Part shown: piece after piece, positions 35,301-46,622 of the stretch
Numbering within the stretch: the first letter of the stretch is position 1
Layout: each line of letters starts with the position of its first letter
Source of the DNA: Paroedura picta
Lineage: Eukaryota > Chordata > Lepidosauria > Squamata > Gekkonidae
Direction of reading: 5' to 3'
DNA length: 64,000 nucleotides
Assembly (NCBI RefSeq): GCF_049243985.1
Contig: NC_135370.1
Location: 41,901,255-41,965,254, forward strand
Made by a program: the position numbers and the translations under genes
Notes under the pieces: generated by a model
What the model saw: the letters and a program-made list of their open reading frames with translations, nothing else
The model's database searches: none
What the model was told of the DNA's origin: nothing

Positions 35301-38300
35301 ATTAATCCCCCCCCCCCCACATTTCTAGACCGCCCCTATTGGCGCGGCCATCTCTGGGTGCTTTACAACATAGGCAAAAAAATCCCACACAAAAAGTTAT
35401 TCATATTTCGTAGATTACCGAGGAAACTATTTAGATATAAATGCTTAAAAGGCTTTTTGATTTCACATCTCCCTTACATAGTTATACTACACATTCACAA
35501 ATGTTGCAGATTAAACTCAAGCCAAACTGTGTACATACACAAAGAAGATTTTCTCACACCCAGGGATCCAAACTCAAAAGATAACCAAATAACATTTAAT
35601 CTCCAAGGGAAGAAGATTCACTCACCACCATGGCATGAAGTCTAGTGTTTTCTACTGCCATGGACATCTATAAGTAGTCCTGCTAGGAGGACACACCTGG
35701 CCCAGAGATTTATTTCCCAATATAGAAAGTTCCACATGCAAAGTTATGTGTTACTGCAGGGGTAGTCAAACTGCGGCCCTCCAGATGTCCATGGACTACA
35801 ATTCCCAGGGAATTGTAGTCCATGGACATCTGGAGGGCCGCAGTTTGACTACCCCTGGTGTTACTGCATAGTATACTACCGTCCCCCAAACTGACTTCAC
35901 ATCCCACCCGCCTCAAACAGAGCTGCTATTTGCGAGCTTCTCCAATGAAAGTTCTATAATAAATCTGGCAAGCTTCTTCTGAGGGCAAGAGAGGAAGAGA
36001 CTTGGGGATGGTTGTTTTATTTAACTATAATTTTTAAAACCATTATTGCAAGTGGCCTTGAACCACAAGGACAGGTAGGGCCTAAACGTTTTAATAAACA
36101 AAATAAAAATGAGGATACATTTAGAATCCTGTATTTCTGGATGTTGACCCCATTCTAATCCCATTAATTTGAAGTTGGACTGTGCTTTTGAAAGTTTCCA
36201 GGAGGTTGTTGCAAACCGTATTATGGCTACTTCACTCTGAAATATCTCATCTGATTCCTGGCTACAGACTAGTACTGTGGCAGATGCAAAAATGACCTCA
36301 CTGTTTGCAGGACAGAACAGGAACTCAAACATACGGCAGCCATGCTTGACGACTGAAGGTGCAACATGTACAACTCTATCAAACATGCCTCGCAGACTAG
36401 GAATCCACATGGCGTTGAATTCAAGAAAACGCTTGATGCGGCAGTGTAACAAGGGAATGGTGGGATTTACCCACAACAGCAAGAGAATTTTTCATTGGGC
36501 AAGCTCACAGAGGAAAAAAGAGAACTAAGATTTTTTGCGATGAGTATCCTTCTGAGCCCCACTGACTGCAGCAAAGCGATTCAGCCACGCTCAGAAATGA
36601 TTCCATGTTCCTGTGTTGACCCTCCCCTCCAAAAGCAACCCCCATGTTTCTGTGAATTTCTACCTGATCAGTTCTTTTGAGTGTCAGGGCCCACGCTTCC
36701 ATCACCCCACTGGTCTTGCTACATGGCAGATGACAGACTGTGCTTATTTGACTGGTACTTCAGGAGTGAATTGTTTATTCCTCCTATAAAAAACTACATT
36801 CACTAAAATATGACACTTGAAAAAATATGTTCAAGATCCTATGCAGAGAAATTCAAAGCAAATTTTTTTTTACACAATCTTTCCCTCGCCCATATATTTT
36901 AGCCCCCATAAATACAGTCACTCTTAAAGCAATGGTTTTACAACGTGTGTTCTGGAGAACCCCGGAGGCCCTTGAAAACGATGGATTCTTCAATGAAACG
37001 ATCAATAATGGTGAGTGAGCTGCTGAGAAAGACAGCTAGCTTGCCGCTAATGATCCTCTTTGTTGTACCACTGCAAACAAGATTGGATTCCTTCTTGAGT
37101 AGACTCCCAGCTTCCATACACCCCGGCCCTATCAATATGCCCCAGAATCCTTTGCTAGACAGGGGATATCACCCAGCAAAGATGAACAGGGTTCCCTGAA
37201 GATACCAAATTTTAAAACCATGGCTTTAAAGTTTTAAGGAAATCCAATGGTGGCAGCAATTTGGTCTCCAAAGGAGAGACAACTCTTGAGTGCCAAGAGC
37301 ACAGCAGCAAAACTCGGAAGCCAAAATTTAGCTGCAGTCCACGTTGGTTCTCAAAAAGGAATTTGTGGCAGGTCTAATAGACATAATGGATCTTCTGCAC
37401 ATGCAAGGACTTCCCATTCACCTCAGTGGAAGAAGGCAGCTGTAAGCACACATTTTGAATAGTTATAGGTAGCACCTTGTGCTAGGAATACGTCCAGCAA
37501 ATCACTTCTCATTTTAAAGACTGATTCTTCTATAAAGACTTTCCTAGAGATGGACCAAATTCTCAATTCTAATGAGATCATCCCCATCCTAGTTGTTCTG
37601 AATCAGAGTTTGCCTTTACTAGAAGAGCTAGGTTTTTCATATCTTGATTTTCACTACCCAAAGAAGTCCCTGACTGGTTCACGAACACCTTTTCCTTCCT
37701 CTCCCCACAACAGACACCCTGTGAGGTAGGTGGGGCTGAGAGAGCCCTAAAAGAACTGGGATTGGCCCAAGGTCACCCAGCTGGTTGCATGTGGAGGCAT
37801 GGGGAATCAAACCCGGTTCCCCAGATTAGAGTCCACCACCCTTGACCACTACAGGACACAGCATCTTCAAGTATAACCCTGTGACCTAGGTTCTGGGAAG
37901 GACCCAAGATTTAGGGAACTTCCTGGATAGGCTGAAAACAACTACCATACAAAGTGAAAACACTTCAAATTACTAAACTCAGGTATTTATAAAAGAGCCA
38001 CTTCTCTAGTTAGAAGCAGAATTATCATATTTTTTGTTTCTGCTGCTGCTTGAGAGGAAGAGAAGCAGCCACTAAGCCACCCTAGGAACAACTACTGCCA
38101 GAATGAAGAAAATCATTAGAAGCTGGCTTCATTCGGGTGACTATCTTCTCCATTCTTTATCCACAGAAGAATGGTACTGAACAGAAAGTAAAGACTACAT
38201 TTCTCAATGAATGCTGTTTTATTTCCTATTCTACTGAAGCAGTAGCCTTCAGCTTAAAGCAGAAAGTACCGTACGTCTCAGTGACTGACTAAATGGCAGA

Positions 38301-41300
38301 TGCAGATGAACTGCCATGCCTTTTATGTTCACCAAGCGGCTTTGGCACCTTCCTTAACATAGCTGCTTTCTTCAGGCTGAGAACATAAAGGAATGTTATG
38401 TTATGCTAGCTAGCTGGCTGATTATCCAAATGTTAACCCCTGAAAAAAGGGGGTTAGGGGAAGGAAAAAAATAGCACTAGCTTTCCAGGTCCCCATTTGT
38501 GCTTTCTTCCCTCCAAGTGTACATCAAGAGTCTAGCAGCTAGCAGCTTTGCGCAGTTCAGGTATACTTTAGCTGATGATGCCCAGGATTCACACATGTTA
38601 AACTCAATAAACATGAACCCAAACGGTGCAAGTCCTGTACTGTTAAGGAAAACTTCTGACTGCAGAAACCAACTTGAACAGCCTCTGCAAATCTATGCTG
38701 TCCAGATTAGAGACAGAGGAGTTGTACGCCTCTGATGTGAGAAGTTCAACAACCAAGCTGGGACATCTTGAGGTAGGATGTTATCATTAATGTTAGTGGG
38801 AAGGCCTAATCAAGGTGAACATGAGGGGCATAGAATTCATTTAAAAAGCAATAATATTTCATTGCCTATCCAATGTCTCGATAATCCAAACAAAGCTCCC
38901 AGCTGTCCATAGTAACTATTATTATGCTACTCTACAAAGCATCAGAAATGAACTGCATGTATAACCACTCACATGTTGTGTTCCAGAATATCCTTTCCAG
39001 TTAATGTAAAATCACTTTGATGACTTACAATTTTGCAGGATCTAAAAATGCTCAGCCTCCTTTCTAGAAACATTAAAGGAACCAAGATATTTTTAAATTT
39101 ATTACATTTGTATACTGCCCTCCCCTAAGGCTATGAGTACCGGAATCAGAGACCATGTGTTCTTAAACTATACTAACTTTTGCATTTCATCTTAAAAGTA
39201 TTTAGCTTTCTGGACCTGATGAAACCCACTCTCATCAGCAAAAGCTGAAAACATCCCTTTCTATAGTGTAGAAAAATCATGTGATCAAGATTTTAAATTG
39301 TGCTGTACACAAAATGTGCTTTATGAAACATTGATATGGAGGTCTGAATAAGGGGAATATCATCACAAGTTGTGTGGCTCATCACCTCAATTTGTAAAAA
39401 AGGCAAAAGAAAAATCTAAAGTAAAGTTACTTACCTGAAATGGAAGTTCTTCATGCAGATCCATTTCTTAGGAGAATGCATAATGACATCACAAGTCCCA
39501 AAACGTTCTAGAGACCAATGACCTGTGGGGCCGTGCATATGCCCTTTGGTGAATCTTTACTATAACCTTTTAACCAGTTCTGTTTTACTGGCACTACTCT
39601 ATTAAATACCTAGCTATGTGCAATATACTTCTTATTATATCAACCAAGAAACCTGAAGCAGACTCATAAATAAAAAGGTATTTTGCATGATTTTTAATAT
39701 TGCATGTCTAATAATTATTTAACATGAGCAGAGCCAATGAAACCCCATTCTAGTATGCCCCACAATCTTAAATATCTAAACTGGGATATGCAGAACTGAA
39801 ATAGCTTTCCACTACCTGCTTTTATACTAGAGCTTAGATTTCCAAAACAACTCTTGCTAAAAACAAGAATTGGGCGGTTCACTTTAGTGTGCTTCCAGAA
39901 TACTTTTTAAAAAGCTGAAATAGTGCCATTGCTTCAACAGGTAGATATTGTAGGCTTGTCAATGACTGATTGGAACCAAGCAACAATAACCCTAAATTTG
40001 TTCCGCCAAGTTTTATTTTAACTTTTGTAACAAACAAAAAGAGGCCCAGGTCAAACATGTGATCTTCCTAGTGGGAATACTTGCATGGAGCTAATAACCA
40101 TGCAGTTTGACTAGCTTCAAGCTTGCCATAGCAATTACCCCCACCCTGCCAGAAAAGCCAAGCTGAAGGTTATCAATTTGCAGTGCTCAGCAGCAAATCA
40201 CTGGCAGGCCAATAGATATAACTAAATGGTGTTTAAAATTCAATTGCTTGCAATATATACAGGATGACAAGCAGATTAAAAGACTGTTACTATAACAAAC
40301 AAAATGGCTTCCTCCCAAAACTTAAAGACAGCAGCTTTAACTTACCTGTCCAGAAATAGCGCTGAAAAATGTCCACATGGGATCAGCAACAGCGGCATAG
40401 GCACCCGAATAAACTGAATATCCAGACGATCCAGCATGGGCCACACTCGGTACTCCTCCTGGGACTGGCTGACCCATGGCCATTTGCATTGGTATCTGGC
40501 CACGGTAAGCGCCATACTGTTATGAAAAAAAGAAGCATATTTCACCATACTTACCAGCTCAATACAAACATGCATTCTCACTGAGGTTTATTTTCCTACA
40601 GTCAAATGTAAGCATGCTGTACATTTCCCAATAAGATAGAATGTAAGATAGAAACATTCAGCTGGCACATCAAACCAAGATGTATGGCAAGTATGAAGGT
40701 CCATACAAATCAGAACGGAAATAAGGCACTTTAACCCTGAATTCTGAGTCATATGAGTTTTGAGTTCACTCATAAGAAGAGTTGGTTTTTATAGGCCACT
40801 TTCCCCTACCCGAAGGAGGCTCAAAGCAGCTTACAGTCACCTTCCCATTCCTGTCCCCACAACAGACAACCTGTGAGGTGGGTGAGGCTGAGATAGCCCC
40901 GATATCACTGCTCGGTCAGAACAGTTTTATCAGTGCCATGGCGAGCCCAAGGTCACCCAGCTGGCTGCAAGTGGGGGGAGTACAGAATCGAACCCAGCAT
41001 GCCAGATTAGAAGTCCACACTCCTAACCACTACACCAAACTGGCTCACACAAGACTGATGAAGGCTTATGTTTCTATTTCCCAGTTAGGGAATACCATCC
41101 CAGAAACATGGACTATAAGCATAAGGTACTTTATTCTGACTAAATTTCTGTAAAATTCTTACAGGCACATGCTAGATAGTAACATTTCCAGAAATTTGCC
41201 AGAGAGGGAGCAGATATTTAAATATAAATATAAAAATAGCTAGAGCTTGAAAGCAACACTTATTAGGTTGAATTCCAAAAGATTCACAGCACACAAAAGA

Positions 41301-42195
41301 TGCCTGTTACTCCATTTTGGTTTTGGAAAAGAAGCAAGCACTAATGATTTAAACCCAGTAGCAAAAAGGGATGAACCCTGGCAACCATTAACTGTTGTTA
41401 CAGTCTAACTACAGCAACAGTTTTCTGGGTTTCATTGGGGGGGGGGATGAACTAAAGGTGCACATTCCCCAGTTTCTACAAGTTCCTTAAAAGCATGCCC
41501 TTGCCAAGAGATGCGATTTCATGACATTTGTTCCATTGAGGCCGGCTGGTTTACAGGTCAACAAAACAAAATCAGCGTCCAGTGGCGCCTTTAAGACCAA
41601 CAAAGATTTATTCAAGGCGTGATCTTTCGAGGGCAAGCACCCTACGTCAGACAAGGTCTTTAACAATGCCTCAGCCCACTAAATCTAGAAGGCAGCTTTA
41701 TATCAATATATTTATATATTATATTTATTATATTTATATACCACCCTCCCCTGAGGCCCATGAAGCACGTGAGGCTGCCTTTGCCTTAGGCTGCAACAGT
41801 ACGGCCACCTTTTTTTAAAAATACAAGAATGTGAACACGTGACCCCCTTCCATTTCCCAGCAACCAGAGGCTGACAAACGCTGCCAGCAGCAGGGGCTCA
41901 TGGGACTTGTAGTCCACGGATATCGGGAGAGCCACTGTTTGCCCCTCCGTGGGAAAAGGGTCAGAGATCACCCTCCTTGGATCCAGAGAAGTTGCCCGGA
42001 AGGGCCCAACCTCTCCCGGGCCCACGGTTCTGCTGCACCAACCCCCGTGAGGGCGCAGCACCGCGGCCCCGCAGCGAGAGGGGAGGGAGCCGAGGCTGAC
42101 GGGCGACCAAACAAGGCCGGAGAAGGGGCGGACAGACAGGCCTTCCCTCCAATCACCGCCCTCCTACTCACCGCTCCGAACCCTGGGTACGTCAT
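28121..42195 (-). CDS. GCA: GCA, grancalcin: complete coding region, eight exons
   Basis: Joined coding parts in transcript order are 42195-42172, 40516-40346, 34988-34919, 34032-33989, 32139-31992, 30949-30836, 30130-30072 and 28147-28121: 657 bases, 218 residues plus TGA (human 217). Grancalcin is a cytosolic Ca2+-binding penta-EF-hand protein related to sorcin, abundant in phagocytes, that moves to membranes with Ca2+. Residues 1-60 are the flexible Gly/Pro/Tyr/Met-rich N-terminus. EF1 starts at [12 protein letters not shown] (about 63-74). EF2 has loop D103-E114 ([12 protein letters not shown]). EF3 has the canonical loop D133-E144 ([12 protein letters not shown]). EF4 is around 168-179 and EF5, the dimerisation hand, is about 191-218. 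All introns are GT-AG. It is divergent from IFIH1 and convergent with KCNH7. FSLETCR, KMGFN and [20 protein letters not shown] favour GCA over sorcin. Confidence 0.97.
28500..28815 (+). mobile_element. hAT-like element, second family
   Basis: Full-length copy from CTAGCCTTTCTCAGA to GGTTGAGAAAGCCTG, in the GCA last intron. Confidence 0.83.
29389..29655 (+). mobile_element. CORE-type SINE
   Basis: Complete head (GCCAGCTTGGTGTAGTGG), box B GGGTTTGATTCCCC and tail. Lies between GCA exons 7 and 8, antisense to GCA. Confidence 0.88.
30072..30130 (-). CDS. GCA: GCA coding exon 7 (EF5 start)
   Basis: Encodes [20 protein letters not shown] between acceptor CTATTTTAG and donor GATGAT|GTAAGT. This is the first part of EF5, which mediates dimerisation in PEF proteins. 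A Sauria-type SINE tail ends only 37 bases upstream of the acceptor. Confidence 0.96.
30168..30403 (-). mobile_element. Sauria-type SINE in GCA intron 6, at the acceptor
   Basis: Same family as the copy at 10523, with a deletion of about 33 bases in the BovB-like tail. Its 3' tail ends 37 bases before GCA exon 7 on the same strand, so it contributes to the branch-point side of the intron. Confidence 0.88.
30836..30949 (-). CDS. GCA: GCA coding exon 6 (EF4)
   Basis: Encodes the end of a split Gly, then [37 protein letters not shown] and the first base of Asp. Acceptor TTTCTCCAG, donor ACTG|GTGAGT. The conserved PEF motif [14 protein letters not shown] is intact. Confidence 0.97.
31530..31885 (+). 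mobile_element. L2-type LINE 3' end, old
   Basis: CTGGCCTGGTGGAATGCTCT, AACAGAATTATTTTGCCAGG and TGTAATCCACCCTGAATCTC match the L2 C-terminus and 3' UTR. It lies between GCA exons 5 and 6, antisense to GCA. Confidence 0.7.
31992..32139 (-). CDS. GCA: GCA coding exon 5 (EF2 and EF3)
   Basis: 49 codons plus one base between CTGACCTCAG and ATGG|GTAAGG. Encodes [20 protein letters not shown], then the EF3 loop [12 protein letters not shown], ending VIVAM. A complex TA/CA/GATA microsatellite lies about 125 bases upstream in the intron. Confidence 0.97.
32263..32412. repeat. Compound TA/CA/GATA microsatellite
   Basis: A (TA)n block, a (CA)n block, then TA and (GATA)n/(TAGA)n blocks, about 150 bases, in GCA intron 4, starting 124 bases upstream of exon 5. 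Confidence 0.95.
32413..33988. other. GCA intron 4, unassigned
   Basis: No repeat recognised except a short TGAT tail-like run near 33070. Confidence 0.35.
33989..34032 (-). CDS. GCA: GCA coding exon 4 (44-base microexon)
   Basis: A short exon that can only be found by following the reading frame: acceptor AATTTCAG, then CC completing Pro, then [14 protein letters not shown] and donor GAT|GTATCC. It supplies the helix before EF2. The donor GTATCC is weaker than the others in this gene. Confidence 0.95.
34919..34988 (-). CDS. GCA: GCA coding exon 3 (EF1)
   Basis: Encodes [18 protein letters not shown] and TGTYT, then splits a Pro codon after its first base at C|GTAAGA. The acceptor is CTTTATAG. 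This is EF-hand 1 of the PEF fold. Confidence 0.96.
35757..35857. mobile_element. Foldback MITE (hAT-like) in GCA intron 2
   Basis: 101 bases, two arms of about 48 bases with essentially no mismatch, flanked by GTGTTACTG on both sides (35748-35756, 35858-35866). Any RNA from either strand would form a long hairpin. Confidence 0.92.
35868..40345. other. GCA intron 2, mostly unassigned
   Basis: One CORE SINE (37686) and a short LINE-end relic near 39095. Otherwise AT-rich sequence with no recognisable element. Confidence 0.4.
37686..37860 (-). mobile_element. CORE-type SINE, partial
   Basis: Reverse orientation: ACAGACACCCTGTGAGGTAG, CAAGGTCACCCAGCTGG, AATCAAACCCGGTT (box B) and the tRNA-like head. 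The tail end is missing. It is in the sense orientation of GCA, in intron 2. Confidence 0.85.
40346..40516 (-). CDS. GCA: GCA coding exon 2 (N-terminal domain)
   Basis: 57 codons between acceptor CATAACAG and donor GGACAG|GTAAGT. Encodes residues 9-65, starting [20 protein letters not shown] and ending [12 protein letters not shown]. The MQM-MGQPVP block is the grancalcin signature; sorcin lacks it. Confidence 0.96.
40774..41048 (-). mobile_element. CORE-type SINE
   Basis: Complete reverse-oriented copy from the tail (AAGAAGAGTTGG) to the head (ACCACTACACCAAACTGGCT), in GCA intron 1. Confidence 0.88.
41565..41662. repeat. Left half of the 24985 foldback family
   Basis: AATCAGCGTCCAGTGGCGCC, GACCAACAAAGATTTATTCA, TTTCGAGGGCAAGCACCC. 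Confidence 0.75.
41873..41945. mobile_element. Half of a foldback MITE beside the GCA CpG island
   Basis: GGGGCTCATGGGACTTGTAG and GGGAGAGCCACTGTTTG match the right half of the family. The left half is missing. Confidence 0.65.
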
Positions 42196-42565
42196 CCCGC
42201 CGCTAGGAGAGAAGACCGTTAAGAGGTGGGGGAGGGGGAGGAAACCGTCGCCCGGGTTCGAAGCAGATTTAGGCTCAAAACCCAGCGAAGGTGCCACCGT
42301 CCAGCAGGATCTTGGGAAAGGCCGTCTGCTTCCGGGCTCGACGCACCAAAAGAAAAGCGGAAGTCCCTTTCCTCCCCTCGTCACGCGTCGCTGGCTCTCG
42401 CTATTGGCTGAAAGGATGGCCTCGCCTTACCGCGATTGGCCACCGAGTGGAGCTGAAGGCGGGGCAAAAGCAAGAAGGGGGGAAGGGAAACAAACGCTGG
42501 CGAGAAGGATGATGTCTTCGCCGGAAGGGGCGGGGCAAAGCGGTGATTGTCATCTCTTGGAACGA
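41945..42565 (-). promoter_or_regulatory. GCA: GCA CpG-island promoter with CCAAT boxes
   Basis: GC-rich, CpG-dense sequence surrounds GCA exon 1, unlike the AT-rich flanks. Two inverted CCAAT boxes (ATTGG at 42403-42407 and 42435-42439 on the + strand) lie about 210 and 240 bases upstream of the ATG, in the orientation expected for NF-Y sites. There is no TATA box. The downstream edge abuts a decayed half of a foldback MITE (about 41873-41945). Transcription start sites are not visible from sequence. Confidence 0.7.
42172..42195 (-). CDS. GCA: GCA coding exon 1
   Basis: Encodes MTYPGFGA, the usual MxYPG start of grancalcin and sorcin. The donor is GAGCG|GTGAGT. It ends in phase 0. The ATG sits inside the CpG island, and an upstream in-frame stop on this strand supports the start. 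Confidence 0.93.
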
Positions 42566-42837
42566 CGTTGCTGTTTGGTTTTGTAACTAATAGTAGTTAT
42601 GGGATGGGACAAGTTTTCGTGGATGAGAGAGTTTTTTTTCCTGGCAGTTTGGTTCTGAGGCAGCAGGCTCACGTTCAGGCGTAGAGATTCTGGCATGGTT
42701 TAGCTCTCTAAAGTCCCACCTAGTTCCTGTTGGGTTTCCTAACAATGGGATTTCTGACAAGGATTGTGGGCAGCTGTGTTTGGCCCATAGGGACAACATT
42801 CGCAAGCAACAAAATGGAGGGGAAACTGAACCCAAAG

Positions 42838-42915
42838 GTGCTTGCCCTCGAAAGCTCACGCCTTGAATAAATCTTAGTTGGTCTAATAGGTGCTACTGGA
42901 CTCTGATTTTGTTGT
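42838..42915. repeat. Right half of the 24985 foldback family
   Basis: GTGCTTGCCCTCGAAAGCTC, CTTGAATAAATCTTAGTTGG and GGTGCTACTGGACTCTGATT, 300 bases beyond the GCA CpG island. Confidence 0.75.
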
Positions 42916-42959
42916 CCCAAAATATTCTAGTTTTCTCAAGGCCACCGTGACAAGAAAAC

Positions 42960-43300
42960 AAACATTTATTTATTTGTTTGTTTATTTAGATTTTTATACC
43001 GCCCTTCCCTACGGCTCTGGGCAGTTTACATAAAACATTTTAGAACGTTTACATAGAAACTATGTTACTATATTTATGATATAGTGTGTTTATTTGTAAA
43101 ATTAAAAATATTGGGCTACATCAGATTACAATTTACAAACTTTCCCAACGGATTACTTATTCTGATTTTATTTTTTATTTATTATTTTGTTTATTTTTAG
43201 ATTTCTCTCCCGCCACTCTCCAATCCGACTCGTGGCGGGTTACAATGCATAAAATCAATAAAACCCCATTAACTATAAAACCCCCATAAGTAACACACAC
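42960..43300 (-). mobile_element. Two adjacent L2-like LINE 3' termini
   Basis: TTTATTTAGATTTTTATACC with GCCCTTCCCTACGGCTCTGG at 42980-43020, then a second, different one with TTTAGATTTCTCTCCCGCCA at about 43196. Both are complements of LINE ends with A-rich tails. Confidence 0.6.
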
Positions 43301-43619
43301 ATGCAAGATTGGTGGCATAAATGAAACCAGATGGGTTTTGGCCTCCAGAGCTTTCCTGTGTGGTGAAAAATAAACATTCAGAGCACACATTGAGAGTATT
43401 ACAATATTTCTCACAATCAGGTATTGTTCTACTGGTTGATAGTATACAACTCCTGAGTTTTTGGAAATTCCATAATAGATTAAAAATGTTTGTGTGAGTA
43501 CAAGAATCAGGAGGAGGAACCCATGGTCTAACATATATATAAAGTTCTTCGCATAACCACACTAGAGAGAACACCTGGTTGTGGAAAATGGGTGTTCTGT
43601 ATATTTAATGTAAGCTACT

Positions 43620-44157
43620 GGATCAGGTTTAAGGTTTTGGTTCTTACCTTTAAGGCCATCCGCGGCCTGGGCCCTGCTTATCTGAGGGACTGCTTACCTC
43701 CTTATGCTCCTCGTAGGGCTCTTCGCTCTGCGGGGTCGAATTGATTGGTTGTCCCTGGACCCTGGGAGGCATGCCTGGACCCAAATCAGGGCCAGGGCCT
43801 TTTCGGTCCTGGCCCCAACCTGGTGGCATGAGCTCCTGGAAGAGTATGGGGCCCTGAGAGCTATCATAGCTCCATAGGGCCTGCAAGACCGAGCTCTTCC
43901 ACCAGGCGTTTGGTTAAAGCCAGGCTAGGAAGATCGGCCCATAGGCTGAGTATCACCAGTAGATCCCCTCCTGGGTATGCGCAGCGATGACTGCTATTAT
44001 AGGGTGGGGGACGAGGAGCTTATTTATTTATTTTTGTTGCCGTCACTTTGTTTTATAACGTTGTTGTATTTTTATGTGGGTTTTACCTTCTTGTACACTG
44101 TCACAAGGTGGCTGGGTCCAGGAGTGGCGGTTAACAAATGTAAGTAAATAAATAAAA
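43620..44157 (+). mobile_element. L2-type LINE 3' end
   Basis: ACCTTTAAGGCCATCCGCGG, TATCTGAGGGACTGCTTACC, GGCCAGGGCCTTTTCGGTCC, then GTCACAAGGTGGCTGGGTCC and a short AAATAAATAAA tail. Confidence 0.83.
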
Positions 44158-44394
44158 TGCATTTTTGACCACGGAGGAAGGCTGTAGAGGCCAAAATGTG
44201 TCATCTTGGAGGGGGGGGGGAGTGTCAGAAAAACAACAGCTGAGTAATAACTTGGTAGCATGAACCACAATGTCACATAGTAGTAGTGAGCTTTTGAGTT
44301 CTCCAAAGCTCAACATCAGAATCACTGTTTAAGTACCAAACCAGTAGAATTATGTCCCAGGATGCATTTTAGCTGTTTACCTGACCTGGCTGGG

Positions 44395-45297
44395 ACGCAA
44401 ATTAACATTGCGCCCATGTGAGGAATTTGGGGGTGATCCTCAACGTCTGTCTTCCTACGGAGGCACAGGTCACAAAGGTAGGCATTTTACCAACTACACT
44501 AGGCGAGGCTACTAGCACCCTACCTGTCCTCAGAGCACCTGGCCGTGGTGATCCATGTGATGGGTCAGCTCCAGAATTGAGATCTGTAATTCGCTCGTCT
44601 GCCCTTGTCTTTGACCCATAAATTTCAGCTTTTACAGAAGACAGCTGCTAGAGTCCTCACAGGAACATCTTGGAGGGCTCATATCTAGCCTGTGCTGAGG
44701 CATCTGCATTGGTTGCCGGTTGCAGCCCGGATCAGGTTCAAGGACTTGGTTTTGAACTTCAAGGCCTTACACAGTCTTGGACCCACATATCTGACGGACT
44801 GCCTGTCATCTTATGCCCCCCCCTCCTGCAGAGCTTTATGTTCTGTGGGTACCAACTTGCTGGTGGTAATCGCTCCCCGGGAGGTTTGCCTGGCCTCAAC
44901 CAGGGCCAGGGCTTTTTCTGTCCTGGCCCCAATGTGGTGGAATAAGCTCCTGGAAGAGCTGAGGGCCCTGCAGGAGCCCTCTGTGTTCCGCAGGGCCTGA
45001 AGCTCTTCCACCGGGTCTTTGGTAGATCTCAGGTTGTGGGAGATCAGATGGGCCCTTCTAGCCCAGATCATTGTCGGCAACAGACCGCTGGCACTCGTAG
45101 ACTGTCCCTCATGGCGCAGAGAGGGAGTTGTCTGATTTGGGAAAGAGGATAGGGGTTTTACTGATGGGATATCATGTTTTAACAGGGGGATTCGTGGTTT
45201 TATGTATTTTTATGTGAGGTTTTATATTATGCAACCCGCCATGAGACGGTTTGGCTGATAGCGGCAGGCAATAAATCCAATAATAATAATAATAATT
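44395..45297 (+). mobile_element. L2-type LINE 3' part, longest copy
   Basis: About 900 bases including an open stretch (44692-45000) reading LHWLPVAARIRFKDLVLNFK, LGPTYLTDCLSSYAPPS, TRARAFSVLAPMWWNKLLEE, the C-terminus of the L2 RT protein. It ends in a TAATAATAA repeat. Frames are broken before and after. Confidence 0.87.
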
Positions 45298-45529
45298 AGA
45301 ACTTTCTAAAGTGTGACAGCCAGAAAGAGTAAGCCTAACCAGGTCTACTTGGAAGTGAGTCCTATTTTATTCAATGGGGCTTACTCCCAGGAAAATGTTA
45401 AAATTGTAGTCTTAAATTAGAGATGTGTGAAGGTCAAACACAGTTTTGAGATGTTCTGCACACTAATACCAGTTTCTGAGAGATTGAAAGAATGGAGTAA
45501 CACACACCCTGGAGTCATTGTTATGAAAG

Positions 45530-45740
45530 TCAGTGTGGTGTAGTGGTTAAGAGCGGAAGCCTCTAGACTGGAGCACTGGGTTTGAGTCCCCATTCCTCCA
45601 CTTGCAGTTTGGGCTAATAACAATTCTCTTAGAGCTGTTCTCCCAGAGCAGTTCTCTTAGTGCTCTCTCAGGTGATTGAAAGCTGCTTTGAGACTCCTTT
45701 GGGTAGTAAAAGTGGTTTATAAAGATGAATTCTTCTTATG
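45530..45740 (+). mobile_element. CORE-type SINE, internally shortened
   Basis: Head GTGTGGTGTAGTGGTTAAGA and box B GGGTTTGAGTCCCC are clear; the CORE part is reduced, and GCTGCTTTGAGACTCCTTTG closes the copy. Confidence 0.8.
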
Positions 45741-46186
45741 GAGCTCAAAGGTAGGTCATTTCATGTGTTACCTCTCAATGTATTCAATTGTCCCATATAT
45801 AGGCACAATAATAGAATAATACATATTGTATTATTCTATTGTAAGCTGCTTTGAGTTCCCATTGGGGAGAAAAATGAGGTATAAGTATCTAAATAATAAC
45901 AATGGCAATTAACTAGGTGAATTCCACTCTATTTTTAAAGGACTGTTTATTATAGTTTTATCTTTTTGCAAAGAGCTGAAGACAGTTTTCATAGTTTCCA
46001 CTTCCCTACAAATGGGTTCTACATCAAATCAAGCTTGAACTCTCCCTAGAAGCTGAAATGACCAAACTGAGGTTATCATACTTTTGGCACATTATGAGAA
46101 GACGAGTCTCAAGAGAAAAGACTATAATGCTAGTTAAAGTTGAAGGTAGCAGGAGAAAAGGAAGACACAGTGTGAGATGCATAATG

Positions 46187-46318
46187 CAGGCCTGGCCAAA
46201 CTGTGGCTGTCCAGATGTCCATGGACTACAATTACCATGAACTGCCAGCATTGTTAGCAGAGGCTCATGGTAATTGTAGTCCATGAACATCTGGAGAGCC
46301 ACCGTTTGGCTACCCCTG
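46187..46318. mobile_element. Foldback MITE (hAT-like)
   Basis: CCAGATGTCCATGGACTACA mirrored by TGTAGTCCATGAACATCTGG; the ends are diverged and no clear duplication remains. Confidence 0.82.
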
Positions 46319-46449
46319 CGAATAACGGATGCCACAACCTTCAGTTTGGAAGGTTTGGTCTTAAGTGATTTAAATAATAATAAATTATTTGGAGTTATAT
46401 GCTTGAGAGATCACTCAACATTTAGCCTTTTCTTTTCCTTTATGTTCAG

Positions 46450-46622
46450 TGTTAGCCTTCAGGTGGCAGCTGATCCCCAGGTGACAGAAATCAGCTCACC
46501 TGGAGGAAACGGCTTTATTGCCATTGATGGAATTCCCTCCTCTCCAACTCCCACCATCCTCAAGCTCCACCCCCAAAATATCCAGATATTTTCCATCCCA
46601 GAGCTGACAAACTATTAGGACA
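46450..46622 (-). repeat. Unclassified repeat, reverse copy of the 3236 family
   Basis: AAATCAGCTCACCTGGAGGA, GATGGAATTCCCTCCTCTCC, CTCCACCCCCAAAATATCCA, ending CCCAGAGCTGACAAAC. Confidence 0.6.

Noticed and set aside
41900-42586. A 228-codon + strand frame
   Set aside because: It crosses a MITE relic and the GCA CpG island antisense to exon 1; no homology seen.
46058-46240. A 60-codon + strand frame reading like a LINE C-terminal segment (LRLSYFWHIMRR)
   Set aside because: It resembles the YFGHLMRR region of RTE/BovB-type proteins, but the match is short and ends in a MITE; too little to call an element.
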